From: Acanthococcus lagerstroemiae
Lineage: Eukaryota > Arthropoda > Insecta > Hemiptera > Eriococcidae
Direction of reading: 5' to 3'
NCBI GenBank assembly: GCA_031841125.1
Contig: CM063114.1
Span: 6,200,001-6,264,000 of the forward strand
Length of the DNA stretch: 64,000 nucleotides
This document shows positions 45,451 through 57,909 of this stretch, piece by piece. Both the position numbers and the translations under genes were made by a program. The stretch's first letter is position 1. The number at the start of each line of letters is the position of its first letter. The notes below the pieces were generated by a model. The model was not told the DNA's origin. It searched no databases and saw only the letters and a list, made by a program, of their open reading frames with translations.

Positions 45451-46570
45451 CTGGATTAAGGCCAAATTCTACAGGCCGGTAAGTCTCTCATTATTCATGC
45501 TAAAAACCTTGGAAAGGCTGATAGGCAGGCACCTAAGAGAGATGACACTGAAAAGGTTCCCACTGCATGAGAACCAGCACGCATATAAAGCAGGCAGATC
45601 AGTACAGGCATCACTGCACTCGCTTGTTACGGCAATTGAGAGAGGGATGACTGGCGGAAATAAGGCCCTGGCAACATTCATGGATATACAGGGAGCGTTT
45701 GACGCGACCTTTCATGAATCAATAGAAACAGCTCTGAGGGAAATGAAAGTGAAGGAAAGCTTAATAAACTGGATTATATCTACGCTAAAAGGCAGAGAGA
45801 TCCGGATAAGATACCAAAGCTGTCCACAGGGGGGAGTACGTTCACGCCTACTGTGGAGCCTTGTCGTGGACAGTTTACTAGAGGAGTTAAATTGTCAAAA
45901 AACATACACATAGGGCAACGCTGATGATTTGGTTGTGGTGGTAATCGACAAATTTCCGGAAACCATCGCAGAGTTAACGCAGTGGGGACTCCGATGTGTG
46001 GGAAAATGGTGTTATCGATAAGCCCGGACAAAACTGAGATCACTCTTTTCACCCGCAAAAGAAAAGGCAAGGAGTTGATCAAGGTGCAATACAAGGGAAG
46101 ACCGTTAGCCCTCACAGGAAAGGTGAAGTACTTAGGAGTATATCTTGATGAAAAACTCTCCTGGAAGAATCACGTCTGAGATAAAATAAGAAAAGGGATT
46201 TAGGCTCTTCGGGCTTGCCGCACCTTTGTCGGCAGGACCTGGGGACTCTCTCCCAAATGATGCACTGGATATATCTATACCGGTGTAATACGTCCCAGAA
46301 TCACATATGCGGTCATTGTGTGGTGGAGCCGGGTCCACCCGGACAAAGTCAAAGAGGAACAAGACCACCTGCAAAGGCTCGCGTGCGTGATGACAACGTG
46401 GGCAATGAGTACGACGCCGACTAAGGCACTGGAAAGACTTCTAAACTTGCCACCACTTCACACTGCCACAGAAGCAGCTGCGATAATGGGGGCTTATCAT
46501 CTGGGTCAACCGAACCTTCAGGCTCAAAAGACAGGCCACAGTGGGTCTGAGCCTTACGGATGCTTGGCTT
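45451..46570 (+). pseudogene. LOA-like (I-superclade) LINE reverse transcriptase remnant
   Basis: Plus frames: FYRPVSLSLFMLKTLERLIG, LKRFPLHENQHAYKAGRSVQ, motif A ATFMDIQGAFDATFHESIET (Asp kept), YQSCPQGGVRSRLLWSLVVD, then a TAG and the catalytic box GNADDLVVVVIDKF where GYADD is expected (Tyr to Asn, both Asp kept). After a frameshift: LSISPDKTEITLFTRKRKGK, KVKYLGVYLDEKLSWKNHV, ALRACRTFVGRTWGLSPK, MTTWAMSTTPTKALERLLNL, ATEAAAIMGAYHL. Known: in this group an RNase H domain follows. Here the sequence stops before it. The same family occurs antisense at 61765-63300, where RNase H is present. Stops and frameshifts make it dead. R1 clade is the alternative placement. Confidence 0.88.
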
Positions 46571-47128
46571 CTGTTAAGATAACTCTCAACTGTTTTTCAG
46601 TTATGTTGGTTGTGAGTAGACTACTGGCGTAAATATCTCCATATTAAATGGTGCGGATTGTACCTTCATCATTGGTATTTTATATCCAGTCATCACAACT
46701 TAGAGTCTGCGGATCCACGTAAACAGACCTACAACCTAGTTTTTCCAGGCACTAATAAATGTACAGGATGGGAAAAAGCGATTAAGAACATTTTTTTGGA
46801 ACATTTTCAATCGATTTTTAAGAGTCCTCAAATTCGCAAACAATCGACTCGTGACTACTTCCTGATTAATGGATTTGCCGTATCACGTATCGAAACCTAC
46901 TATTTTCAGTCCCATCCATTTCTCCAGTTCGGCTGAGTCTGTCCAAACGTATTTCAATCTCCCTTACGCCTCCAATTACGAACGTCGCTGACCCGGTCCA
47001 CTCAGTCGGCGGGGTACAAGACACTCAAATTCCCAACAGAATCAAAATACACGATTTTTTCTCAAATTGTCAGCAGATAGATATCGTAGTCTCGACGTCT
47101 AGGCAAGCATACATATAAAATATCTTAC
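46571..47128. other. No gene seen; possibly intron 1 of a minus-strand gene
   Basis: Unassigned, ending at the splice donor at 47127-47128. Confidence 0.4.
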
Positions 47129-47420
47129 CTGACTGATCCGAGAAATTCTAGCAGGGTACGTCGGGTCCGCAGGTCCCACGAAACACGTGAATCGAACGTG
47201 ACGAAGCGCACGAAAAAATAAAAAGGCCAACCAAAAAAGTCGAACGAAGCAACGTAATCCGGCACTCGTAACTCGCCGACGAATGAGCACCAAATCACTT
47301 TTCCTCTGGCGAATTTCGCATCCCACGGTAGCGCAGAAGCTTTCGCGTCCTCACGTCGCCCCTTGAAAGTTGTCCTGGAAAATTATCTGCGTTTCCCCGC
47401 GAACACGACGTCATTATAAA
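47129..47420 (-). other. Candidate first exon of a minus-strand gene, with promoter-like upstream
   Basis: CpG-rich compared with its surroundings. On the minus strand it ends in CTCGGATCAGTCAG followed by GTAAGATATT, a consensus 5' splice site with GT at 47127-47128. Upstream on the same strand is TTTATAATGACGTCGTG, combining a TATA-like word and a CRE-like TGACGTCG. On the plus strand the same bases contain TATAAAA (47415-47421), so a plus-strand promoter is also possible. No coding start is secure. The longest frame to the donor begins MGCEIRQRKSDLVL and ends at the donor. Confidence 0.3.
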
Positions 47421-49285
47421 ACATGTACATACCCGTAGCAGAAGTTCAACAAAATTGTGGCCCGCTGCGTTATTTGTACCTGTTTCCACGCTCATGGTAT
47501 TATTGTAACCGCTCCTCGATGTCGAGAGCTTTTTTTCTCTCTCCCTCTCACTCTTTTTCTGCGGCTTTTATTCCGTCCAAAAATCACCCTTCGGACATTT
47601 GCAGCGCATTTCTTCCAAGTTTTCTCGCTGCCATTGTACACAGTATCTGGGAGAAGAGAGGGTGCCGCACAGGACATCGCAAATGCGGAAGCAAATCGAG
47701 TTAAATGCTGGTAATTGTGACACGGAACCTCCGAAACACCTAGAACAAAATAAATTACGTCGCTTTAGCGAAATTAGACTTTTAGCTCGTTAGCCAAGAT
47801 CCAAGATGCTTTTTTCTTTCTGCGCCGGTATCATTTATAAAATTTTTCAAGTCGGGTTACAGAATTTGAACGAGCTGTTAGTGGAACAAAGTCAACACCG
47901 CTTCAGTATTGCTGTATCAGAAAGCGAAAACTAAATAAACTTGAACTGCCAGCTCGTTAATGAGTCTTTTTTTTTCTTTCTTTTTTTTTTAAAGCAGAGT
48001 TAAAACTCTTAGAGTAAATATACGATGCTAGTATACTCCCTGCTTTTCTTTTTATACATCTAGTATAACAAGTTTTCTGGAGTATGAAGTCGAGACTTTA
48101 ATTTAATAGCCAATTTCGTCAACTAGCGAGTCCCTGGAAAGGTGGCACGAAGAGCTCTTAAATTTGGATGTATAAATTTACAATACACCTTGGTCTAGGA
48201 ATTCAAACATATCAAATAATAAAGTTTAATGCTGGACTACTATTCAATTACGAAGTAACGAGATATTACGTTCTTGCACAACCGGGGACACTCGAATTTT
48301 GTAACCCACGAATTTTCTCAGTTTTTCTAGATTCCAAAAATACAAATACTAATAATCCTTACTAAAAAAAATCGAGGAGAAATCTGAGACACTTTCAAAA
48401 ACGTCCAACATTTGTACATTTAGTGTAAAATGGGGTTATTTTGAATCTTCAAGAGCTACTTCGAACAGCGGCACTTTTCCACTTTAGCGCGCACTGGTGG
48501 TGAAGTTACGAACTAATTTTCTGTGTTTCTTCAACACTAAGCAACTTGGTACTTGAAGGAAGAGTCCTTATCAGTTATCTGGGGATGTTGACATTTATTT
48601 GTAGAAAAGTGCGATGTAGAAATTTATCGTGATTTGGCATTGAAATTCATGGCTGCGGCCACTTCTACATGAATTCACTTTCAACTCCTTGCGGTAAGTG
48701 ATATTTCTCATGAATTAGTACACCCCTCTTGGATCAAAAATACTGTGGATTTAAAATTTTTTAACGTTAAATAACAATCCTATACAATCATTTTTTTAAG
48801 AGGGGCTACTTTGAATAGTAAACAAATAATACATCGATGCAATGGACAAGTGATTTTGAGGGAATGAAACGTATCTTTTATTGTAGATTATTTGCAAAGA
48901 TGGTTCAAAGTATAAAGAACAGAAAGACTCGCGTGAATACTGTAATTACACAGAAGAAAGTTTACAGAAAGCTTACTTACACGTAAAGCCGAAGTTCACT
49001 GAGGGAAAAGAAGTTATCATTATGAATGATTTCAAATATTTTCTGTATTATTTCTCACAAATATTCAAATAACATTCTTTCTTTAATAATGTTAATCGAT
49101 GTTCCCTATATTTGGAACCTTTGTAAGAGGAGTCCAAAGAGCATTATTTTGATTTTTGCCACCCTTAACCCTATAATCAAATTTGTTATTCAATATAAAA
49201 TTCGGTGCCATTTTCAATGTTCTAATTTGTCATTAATTCAAAGTCTATTATAAAAACCCACTGTATACTCTTATTATTGGTTATC
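47421..49285. other. No gene seen; unassigned
   Basis: CT-rich tract near 47530-47560 and T runs near 47967-47990. ORFs of 60-93 codons at 47423-47793 on both strands overlap each other and show no domain. Confidence 0.45.
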
Positions 49286-50340
49286 TCTCGGGGGGGGGGG
49301 GGAGGATAGGCTCCAAGCTTTCACCATCCAAAATTCAAAATATCACACCACTGTGCAAGATTGTACATTGATCATCTTACAAACTGCAAGCTCAGTATTC
49401 CTTTACTACCCATACATATACCTTGTTATGTACAACTTTATCTGTGAGTAGTAAGGTACATAATAAGCCTCAATGTACAAAACTTTTACAATCAACCACA
49501 TTGATGTTTTCAATCGGCGTTGAATTCAACGTCAAAATTAACAGACAATCTAATACTTATATCAAATTGATACCAGATTCATAGATCAAACCTGTATTGA
49601 TTTGACTAAAGAAAATTAACGTCAATTTAGTATTGAATAGAAGAATCACAAATTAATCATATTTGACAGTCATGTGCACCTAGAAATGACGTCAAACTAA
49701 CTAGTAAAAATTATGTTGATTCATCTGTAACTTCTAGCTACCTTGAAAAGAAAATGTGAAGTATTATAAAAATTAACGCACTGTCAAACTACAGATGACT
49801 GATTGAAGTCAATCTGACATTATTCAATGTCAATTTTGCAGTTTGATATCAAGTTAATATCATTTATACCAGTTTGACATCAACCTAATGAGGATTTTAT
49901 AAATTTGATATCAAGTTAATGTTTATTTTACCAATATAACATCAAATTAATATCAAGTTTACCAATCTGACATTAAGTTGATGACAATTTTACCAATCTG
50001 ATATTAAATTTGGACCTAGCCGCAAATTGGCTGACATCTGGTGGAAGTTTTTAACAACATCCATTTACACACCATTACTAACACATGCACATACATTGCT
50101 CTTATCAATTGTTAGGATGAATATTAAAGCTAATAGAACATGATGTAAAAACTTCAATTTTCAAGTAACTCTGTGCTAATTCCACCTAAATTTTTCGCAA
50201 AAACTTGTCCTAAATATCATTTAAACATTACTGGGCTATCTACTTTTACTTGGATTGGTATTATAATTGAATTTTTGACGAAATTGGAACGAAATGAAAA
50301 TCATGATTTACCCATTTAAATGCATGGAGACGTTCGCCGC
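49286..50340 (+). repeat. TGACATC satellite family, copy 3: leader block plus about 42-bp array
   Basis: Starts at a G11 run (49291-49302). The leader (CTCAGTATTCCTTTACTACC, CATATACCTTGTTATGTACA, GAGTAGTAAGGTACATAATA, TTGATGTTTTCAATCGGCGT) is followed at about 49795-50010 by a degenerate array of GTTTGACATCAA, TTAATRTCAAGTTTACCAAT, TGACATTAAGTTGATGACAA, unit about 40-42 bp. The same family is at 27901-29110. Confidence 0.8.
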
Positions 50341-51270
50341 TATTGTAATGTTGGTGCGGCAAGGGGGAAGACTCGATGCTAGCGCTATACCGCGCTGCTA
50401 GGTCCGAATTAATTAATCATCTTATAAACTGGAAACTGCAAACTCCGTATTCCTTTCCTACCTATTCATATACCCTGTTCTTTACAACTTCATCTGAGAG
50501 TAGTAAGGTACATATAAGCCTCAATATACAAGACTTCAAAATCAACGCAATTGATGTTTCCAATTGGCGTCGAATTCAATGTCAAAATTAAACAGACTGT
50601 CAAATTGATATCAGATTCACAGACAAAATCTATATTGATTTGACTAAAGAAAATCAACATCAATTTAGTGTTGAATAGAAGAATCACAAATAACACTAAT
50701 TGTATTTGACAGCCATCTATACCTAGAAATGATGTCAAATTAACTAAGCAGTAATAATGATATTGATTCATCTGTAACTACTAGCTACCTCAAAAAGAAA
50801 ATGTGAAGTATTATGAAAATCAACGCGCTGTTCTACAGCTGTCTAACTGATGCGTCAATCTGACATTATTCAATGTCAATTTTGCAATTTGATACCTGGT
50901 TAATGCCATTTGTACCAGTTTGACATTAAACTAACAACAATTTTACTAATTTGACATCAAGCCAATGCCCACTTCATCAATGTAACATCAGATCAATATC
51001 ATGTTTATCAATCTGACATTAAACTGATAATTATACTAATTTGATAGCAAATGAATGACAATTTTACCAGTTTGGCCTCAAATTGATGTCCATTTTCCCA
51101 GTGTGTGACATCAAATCAATATCAAGTTTACCCATCTGACATGAAATTTATGATAATTTTACAAATTTGACATAAAACTAATAGTAGTTTTATCAACATC
51201 ACATTAAATGAACATCAGGTTTACCAATTTGACATCAAATGATGTTGATTTTATCAGTATGTAGTTTGAC
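50341..51270 (+). repeat. TGACATC satellite family, copy 4
   Basis: Repeats the leader of copy 3 with an offset of about 1.04 kb (CTCCGTATTCCTTTCCTACC, CATATACCCTGTTCTTTACA, GAGTAGTAAGGTACATATAA), then a longer array at 50870-51260 of TTTGACATCAAATTGATGTC, AATTTTACCAATTTGACAT type, 42-bp unit. A large tandem duplication is the simplest origin of copies 3 and 4. Confidence 0.8.
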
Positions 51271-54200
51271 TGAAGAGAGAACTTGAAAAGGTAAATGAAC
51301 TTTTTTGAACGGCGCCCAAGCAGGAATATAACATTAAAATAAATGAATTGCGGAGTACAGCTGCCTTGAGTTTTGGAAATAATCGTTCAATAACTAACTG
51401 CGATACACAGAAAGTTCATTTCTTTTTACCTTCTACATTACATCGAATCATGATAACATATTAGAACAATCACCTGTGGGAACACTAAGCCAACACTGAC
51501 AAGCAAACGTTAACATTTTGGAACGAAACGGGCTAACATTGATAAGCACACGTAGATGTTTGAAAATACTTAAAAATAAAAATAAAAATTACTTGAAAAC
51601 CCGAACAAAGGAATCGTCTTTTGTTTATATGTCCTTCTGTCTGTATAGATCTCAATGTTTTTCCTCCTTAAGTCAGATAAGGAAGGGCTATCAGCACATC
51701 AACACTCCCAGATACAGGGTTTTCCTCCATATGTGAAAACACGCATCTTATTGTAATGCCAACTCAACTACGTATGCACGCAACGAGAAAAGTTGCCGAA
51801 TTTTTCAACTGAAGGAGATTCATTCACTGCGACGCACCCGAAGGGAGAAACCAAAGTTATGGGGTTTTCTTTTATCAATAAATTTTTTTAACCGAAATTA
51901 GGTGAATGCAAAGTAATATAACAGGAAGAGCAAAAAAAAAGTGTGATAAATGAGTTCAACAGCAGTGAGACTGCTCATTCTGTCGAGGTCGCCACCATTA
52001 GTTTTGATGTCAGTAAGTACAACGGTTATTTCTAATTCAAGACGTAACATTAGATGATGGGGATAAAAATTCTGTAAAATGTTAAGATCGTTTGTTTGGG
52101 TTTGAAATTCTGCGGACACGTATTAACATTGATTTTAAACTGAAGAATTTGAAAGTGCGATAAAAATATAATTTTATAGCTATAGTGGAGATCAGCAAAT
52201 TCGTTTAGAACAGTGGTTCCCCGGGTCATTCGCATCCTTTTTGCACAAAACGTTCAGTAAACACCTTTGATAAGTCAAAAATTCTACATATTTTTTCATG
52301 GAACCTATATTATTATGTGACAGCAGAAAAAGTGACTGTAGCACCCTCCTTTGATTTCCGAAACTTCTGAGGTAGGTAAACAAACCACGAGAGGCTTCTC
52401 TTATGGTAGATTCAAAAGGCTTTGTGCGAGAGTTTTCTTTTCATGCTGTACCAACACAGCCATAGCCAAGATTTCGACTTAGATTACTTTCCTCTCAAAT
52501 TTGAACCTCTAGGGATTTAACCAGTCAACTCCAATTTTAAAATTGATACCTATCATATGTATTTTAGAAATCCTCAACTTTGATGCTTTTATGAAAAAGC
52601 GCACGAATTTGCACGAAAATTCCAAGTGTTGGACATCGATATCAGATTTCAAGCGCTAGCTTTACTCGTCTTGAAACTGTCGCAGATGTAGAAACAACAA
52701 ACAAACACGAAATAGACCCTCTTGACGAGAAAAAAAGCACGAGAAGTTTGAAAATGTCGTATCGAAACTCTAATGTAGCATGCTTCACTGGATAGAGAAC
52801 TCGAACATTTGAAGATTAATAAAAACAAAAAGCTTCGATATTCGACGAGCGACAATATTTTATATAAACAACGAAATATTTCGCCGTTTTCCATCGAATA
52901 ACTTTTCCATGCTGTAGGAACGTGACGATAAATGAGAAATATTTACGAGCTTCCAAATCTGAACAATATTTTCCCCCGGTGCGCCGTATTTGTATTTTCC
53001 TTCGGAGGTGTAAAAGGATAGGAAAAATCATTTGAGCATGCAGCAGAGTCGACTCCGGCGAGTTTTTATTTGAAAAATCTATTTTTTTAAAAATTATTCT
53101 TATTTTTCTTTTTCGTTTTCAAATTGAAAAGTTTTTCCGACTCGCGAAAGTTTGGACGAGAACAACCCGTTGATTTAAAAAGTTCCCAACTCATTCGTTT
53201 TAATCCGATGAAAATACAAAACGGCGGTGTTATGAAAACTGATGAACACTGTTTTCATTTCCAGTTATCGTCAGTTAATTTTTTTCCCATGTAGTACTCT
53301 TCCGGGAAGACTGGAAAGTTTATTTTAAAACGAATTTTTAACACTTGTATTGTACACAGATGCTCCTCCTGATGGTGATTGATTAGGACGACTATACGAT
53401 ATTGGCTGTCTCGAGCACTGCCAATAGGCCGGAGAGACATTCTCGGCGGGAATAAAATTGTATTATAGAAATAGACAGCTGTCGGGGTAATTTAGGTGAA
53501 TCGGCTTCAACTTTCAGATTGTTAGATGTTTACCTTTATCTTGTTCGCGAACTCTCGAATCGTACTCGGTCGAGGGAATAAATTGTCGGGAAATTACTAT
53601 ATCGGAAACGGAGCAAGTCGTTCGCATTTCATCGGTTGAGCGTTTTTCACCGGCGATACGAAAGTCGAAGGTTTACTGTACGATACGTAGACTTACCATT
53701 AGATAAATGAAATTACGGGTAAGTTACTCTCGTTTAGTTTATATCGAACGGAGCCTGCAGATTCACCGAAGTCAGCCGTTTTTAAAGCTATACGATTAAC
53801 TTTATCCCCGCGGGAACTGTTTCGCCATCCAGAGTATTTAAAATGTTGCACACCTTCTTATTTACTTTTCTTAGAAAGTGCCATCGGAATCGGTTCCGTC
53901 TAATAAAACCTACTTACGTGAGCTTATCTTCTGGAAACATTTGGCATCAACTATAATATGCCTTCTGCCAAAGAAAAAGGGATTTTCAGATTACAATCCT
54001 ACGAACTCCAAAAGCTAGCGGTTGGTAACGAGGTATACCGAATAAAAGATGCACACGTGAAAGAAATAAATCGGCCTACTGAAAATCCAGCGAAAATAAT
54101 ATTCGGGTAGGAGGTTGGCATCCACCTAGTATCATCTCTATGTATAAAAAATACCTAGCCTTTTTTTCTTTTCTTTTCTTTAAGTCGCCATTGTAGAACA

Positions 54201-54785
54201 TTATACTCAAAGGAAGCAGTCAATTAGAAAAAAAGTTTCTCTGTACCGTCATCTGGGGTGAAAAAAATCTTATTTTCGGGCTTCATGGTTACCAAAGACT
54301 TTAGGTCACTGAAAAAACATTGTCCGGTTTGATTTGCCTTTTAAGATCTATCAGGTACAATCATGGCAACTCTTATTCTCGGATATTATGCTGCATATTT
54401 CTACTCAAATAATGCACCTGAGTGACACCGATTAGAGGTCAGTACATAAATTTGGAGAACCCGAGTACGCTAGGCTACCATTTTCATTTTTCAATTCACC
54501 GTGCAACCTCGATCTTTGTCGCGGGCAGCCTCAATCGTTGCCGGCGATGCGTTCGCTCGTCAACGGAAAAAGTAAAGATAAAATGGCGGCCAACACACCA
54601 GGATTTATAGTGCTGTACTCCAATGGCGAATCTAGAGAACCATTCTGGGAGATTCTGTGTAGCAGTGTGACGTTTTTAGTTCCATATTTGACCAAACGTA
54701 CCATGTTAGATGGCGTTGATGAGATATATTTCTGATTGGTTAAAATCATTGACACACTGGCTCGCCATTAGCGTCACACTTTGCA
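51271..54785. other. No gene seen; 3.5 kb unassigned
   Basis: Less repetitive than its surroundings. Strong donor-like words occur (GTAAGTCTACG on the minus strand at about 53692; GTAAGTTAC on the plus strand at about 53716), but no adjoining coding frame is convincing. A plus ORF at 54538-54735 contains KDKMAANTPGFIVLYSNGES from an AAAATGGCGGCC start-like context, with no family likeness. Confidence 0.4.
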
Positions 54786-54788
54786 TAT

Positions 54789-54822
54789 TGTGTGTGTGTT
54801 TGTGTGCGCGCGCGTGTGTGTA
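54789..54822 (+). repeat. (GT)n/(GC)n microsatellite
   Basis: TGTGTGTGTTTGTGTGCGCG then CGCGTGTGTGT. Confidence 0.9.
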
Positions 54823-54832
54823 AGTGGAACTG

Positions 54833-55146
54833 GAGGGGGGGGGTGTAGGTCAAACAGCGAACTCGATACGATTTCCTGATTTTGCCCAATAGTGTTTAAA
54901 ATTCCGACTAAATAGGTTACAGCCGAATGAGAACTTCACAAAAAAATGCCGACTCTATGCAAAAGTTGACCGTCCAAGCAAAAAAGCGTGTATGTGGGGG
55001 GGGGGGGGTTAAGTCGAACATCAAACTCGATTCCACATTTTGCATAATACTGTTCAAAATTTTGACAAAACAGGCTAAGACCGAATAAGAACTTTCCAAA
55101 AGAATGCCAAATCTGCGCAAAAGTTATCCGTTCAAGCAGAAAAAAA

Positions 55147-55187
<41 letters not shown>

Positions 55188-55260
55188 AAAGCTTATCTGA
55201 TTTTACATTTTTCTGAGTGATATTGGAAATGCCGACTCAATAAATAACACAAAATTTTTA
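54833..55260 (+). repeat. 164-bp tandem repeat, two clear units and a decayed third
   Basis: Units share ACTCGAT, CATTTTGCATAATACTGTTC, AAAATTCCGACTAAATAGGT, GACCGAATAAGAACTT, AAAAGTTGACCGTCCAAGCA. The anchor ACTCGAT is at 54861 and 55025. Each unit is preceded by a G run (8 near 54834, 12 near 54998). The third unit follows the AAT microsatellite. Confidence 0.8.
55148..55190 (+). repeat. (AAT)n microsatellite
   Basis: About eleven TAA/AAT units, then AAATAAATAAA. Confidence 0.95.
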
Positions 55261-55599
55261 TCTAACTAGAAAAAGAAAGAAAAAAAAATGACGATTTATT
55301 ATTTCGTCGATTAATTTTAGTTAAATAGCTGAGTTTGCCAAAAACTGCCAAGTTAGAAGAGTATGAGGGCGGGAGGGAGTCTCAAACTTCGCTCTAGAAG
55401 CGTAGCATTATCTTAGATTTCAACACCTCAGATGGAACCCAGAGCCTCAAGCCTGGTCAAAAAGATGAATACAATTTCAAAATCAAATTATGGAAACACC
55501 ATGTTACTTTTCTCGACCTACTAAATTTGAAATCTCGACTATTTAAATTTCTTTTCTTTCAATCAACTGCTTCTCAGTGGATTTTTTTTTATTGTTAAT

Positions 55600-56500
55600 T
55601 TCGACTGGACTTCAGCACTTTTAGAAAAAATGGGAATCAACGTGGGTGGTAAAAATCTAAACAATCTGCGGTTTGCGGATGATGTCGTACTGACAGGAAA
55701 AAATGCAATAGAACTAGCAAAAATGGGAAATGATCTGAGGCAAGAATGTGCGAAAGTGGGGTTAAGCATGAAGGAGTCGAAAACCAAAAATAATGACCAA
55801 TGAAACACATGTAGATCATATCCAAATAGGCAACCTAGTAATAAACAAAGTAGACGAATACAGATATCTAGGACAAATCATCTCTTTCGAGGGGGCAGCA
55901 TCGAAGAAAATAAGTGCAAGAATATCTAATTCCTGGAAAGCATTTTGGGCGAAAAAATACATATTCAAAAGCAACATGAAGTTAAACACACAAATGTGGG
56001 TTCTAGACACGTGTAAAATGCCAAAATTGGGATACGGATGTCAAGCATGGTCATTAACCAAAAAAACAAGTTTTTAAGCTAAAAACAACACAGCATTCAA
56101 TGATGAGAAGTGTGTTGAAAATCAAAATTAAAGACAAAATTAGTATTAAAAAAATTGTAAATAAAGCCAAAATCCGAGATATTGGGTACCAGATCAAGAA
56201 ATTCAAGTTCAAGTATGCAGGCCATATAGCCAGGGGAGGCCGGGAGAGATGGTGCTTGCTGGCTACCCAATGGATACCTAGAAGCGATAAAAGAAACAGA
56301 GGAAGGCCTAATACAAGATGGCTAGAAGAAATTTAGAGGTATGTAGGTTCTCAATGGGCCAGCAACGCCCAAACGTGTGAGAGTCTTATGCCCTCAAACG
56401 GGCAGACTAGACGGTGGCTCATCAACATCAAAGCTCTAAATGTTTAGAAGAAATAAGTAGTATTGTACCACGGTCAGTCAAAGCTGTAAATAAAATAATA
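55600..56500 (+). pseudogene. RTE-type LINE 3' end: RT catalytic box to C-terminus
   Basis: Plus frames: ALLEKMGINVGGKNLNNLRF, ADDVVLTGKNAIELAKMGND (FADD box, both Asp kept), LRQECAKVGLSMKESKTK, a frameshift, HVDHIQIGNLVINKVDEYRY then LGQIISFEGAASKKISARIS, KLGYGCQAWSLTKKT, a further frameshift, and the C-terminal domain MMRSVLKIKIKDKISIKKIV, KYAGHIARGGRERWCLLATQ, WIPRSDKRNRGRPNTRWLEE. It ends with TAAATAAAATAATAA at about 56487, a typical RTE tail. 5' truncated and broken by shifts. The same clade as 4251-5640 and 11050-13757, here giving the half those lack. Confidence 0.92.
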
Positions 56501-57909
56501 ATTTCGACTATTGCATCAAATTTATTATCTGACCTCAACTTGAGCCCTAACATCCAAAGTTTACAATGAAAGTAACTATTTCCTAGTTTCTACCCGAGTC
56601 ATCTTCCTGAACGTCGTTAGAAAATGAAGCTTGTTTGAAGTACAATTATAAAATTGGGGCAAAATCGAGATTTCTTATCCTGGATCACACAGGGGGTCTG
56701 AAAACACAACCTGAAATACCCATAAAGATTTATATAGGTTTCGAAACTGAAAAACTATCGAAATAGGGATTATTTTAGTCACGTATCATTTCTTCGATTA
56801 TTGCTGAAATATTTTATCGGATTCCGAATTGAGCTCCTATAATTCATACTTTACTCAAAAAGCATAGGCACTTTCTTATGTTTTAACACCTCAGGTGAAA
56901 CCTGGTAGACTTCTTAAACATGAAATTTCAATTAGGTATATTTAATTTGTTTTTCCTCAAGAATCATAAATTCTCTCCAAATTTGGCAAAATTAGATTCC
57001 CCTGTACAAGGCTGCTCGGAAGAGCAAGGGCTATGAAAATCCTAGATATTGTAGACAAAAAATGAAGTACTCTGTACCACGAAACCCGAAACCGGAAACA
57101 CATGCATTGTATTTCTCTCGAGATTCCTATTATTCAATCGAGAAATCCCGAAAGCATTTGCAGCGAATATTTCTGCACTATCGTACACACAACACCCGCG
57201 TATCTTTTTGAAAGTTTATTCGACATCCGAATGATTTTTGCGGCGCGAATGAATACCCCGACGAAAGCTCACTCCACATAATCGGGAATTCATTCACAAA
57301 AATTATCAAAGTGCTCCAGTAAAGTTTGAACGAAAACTGTTTCAAAAGCGAACCGAGTAAATGTATAGGGAATGAAAAGAAAAGGAAAATTTCTACGACG
57401 TCGTGTATGGTACAAAAATGGAAGAAAAGGAAACGAGCACCTCGGCGTTAAATGAAAAAGGAACATTTCTTTTGTTACAATCTTCGCTCGTTAAATTACA
57501 TCATTCATTATTTATGAAACTTATTTTATTTGTTTTCGGTAATCGCTCGCTTAAAATAGTTAGCGTTTCACCAATTACGGCCAGAAGTAATCGCGATGAG
57601 AATTTATCATTTTTCTTCTTCATGTTTCAGCAGTTCTCTTCATTCACATCGCAGGGGTAAAACGGTTTTGTAGTTTCGGGACTAATGAAAAATGCTAAAG
57701 CCAGCCTATAGAAAATTTATCTCGGATTTTCGATTGTATGTCTGACGATCTTACTCTGTGGAGGGAAGTAGGGATTTACACAATGTTTGAGTATTTTTGT
57801 ACTCCTAATGATTGCCGTTTCAATACCGTATAAATTCATTCAAGAACGACCCATTTTCGGTATTGTTTTGAATTTTTTTACTCCAATGGCGTATTGGAGC
57901 AATAGAATG
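56501..57909. other. No gene seen; unassigned
   Basis: Plus ORF 57403-57660 has no domain. Otherwise non-repetitive by eye. Confidence 0.45.

Noticed and set aside
49795..51260. CRISPR-like regular repeats
   Set aside because: Units of 40-42 bp are contiguous and diverged, without constant repeats separated by unique spacers, in a eukaryotic context.
54538..54735. Host gene start at AAAATGGCGGCC
   Set aside because: Good start context but no family likeness, no splice donor before the stop, and GGCGGC/CCGCCATT words are common in nearby repeats.
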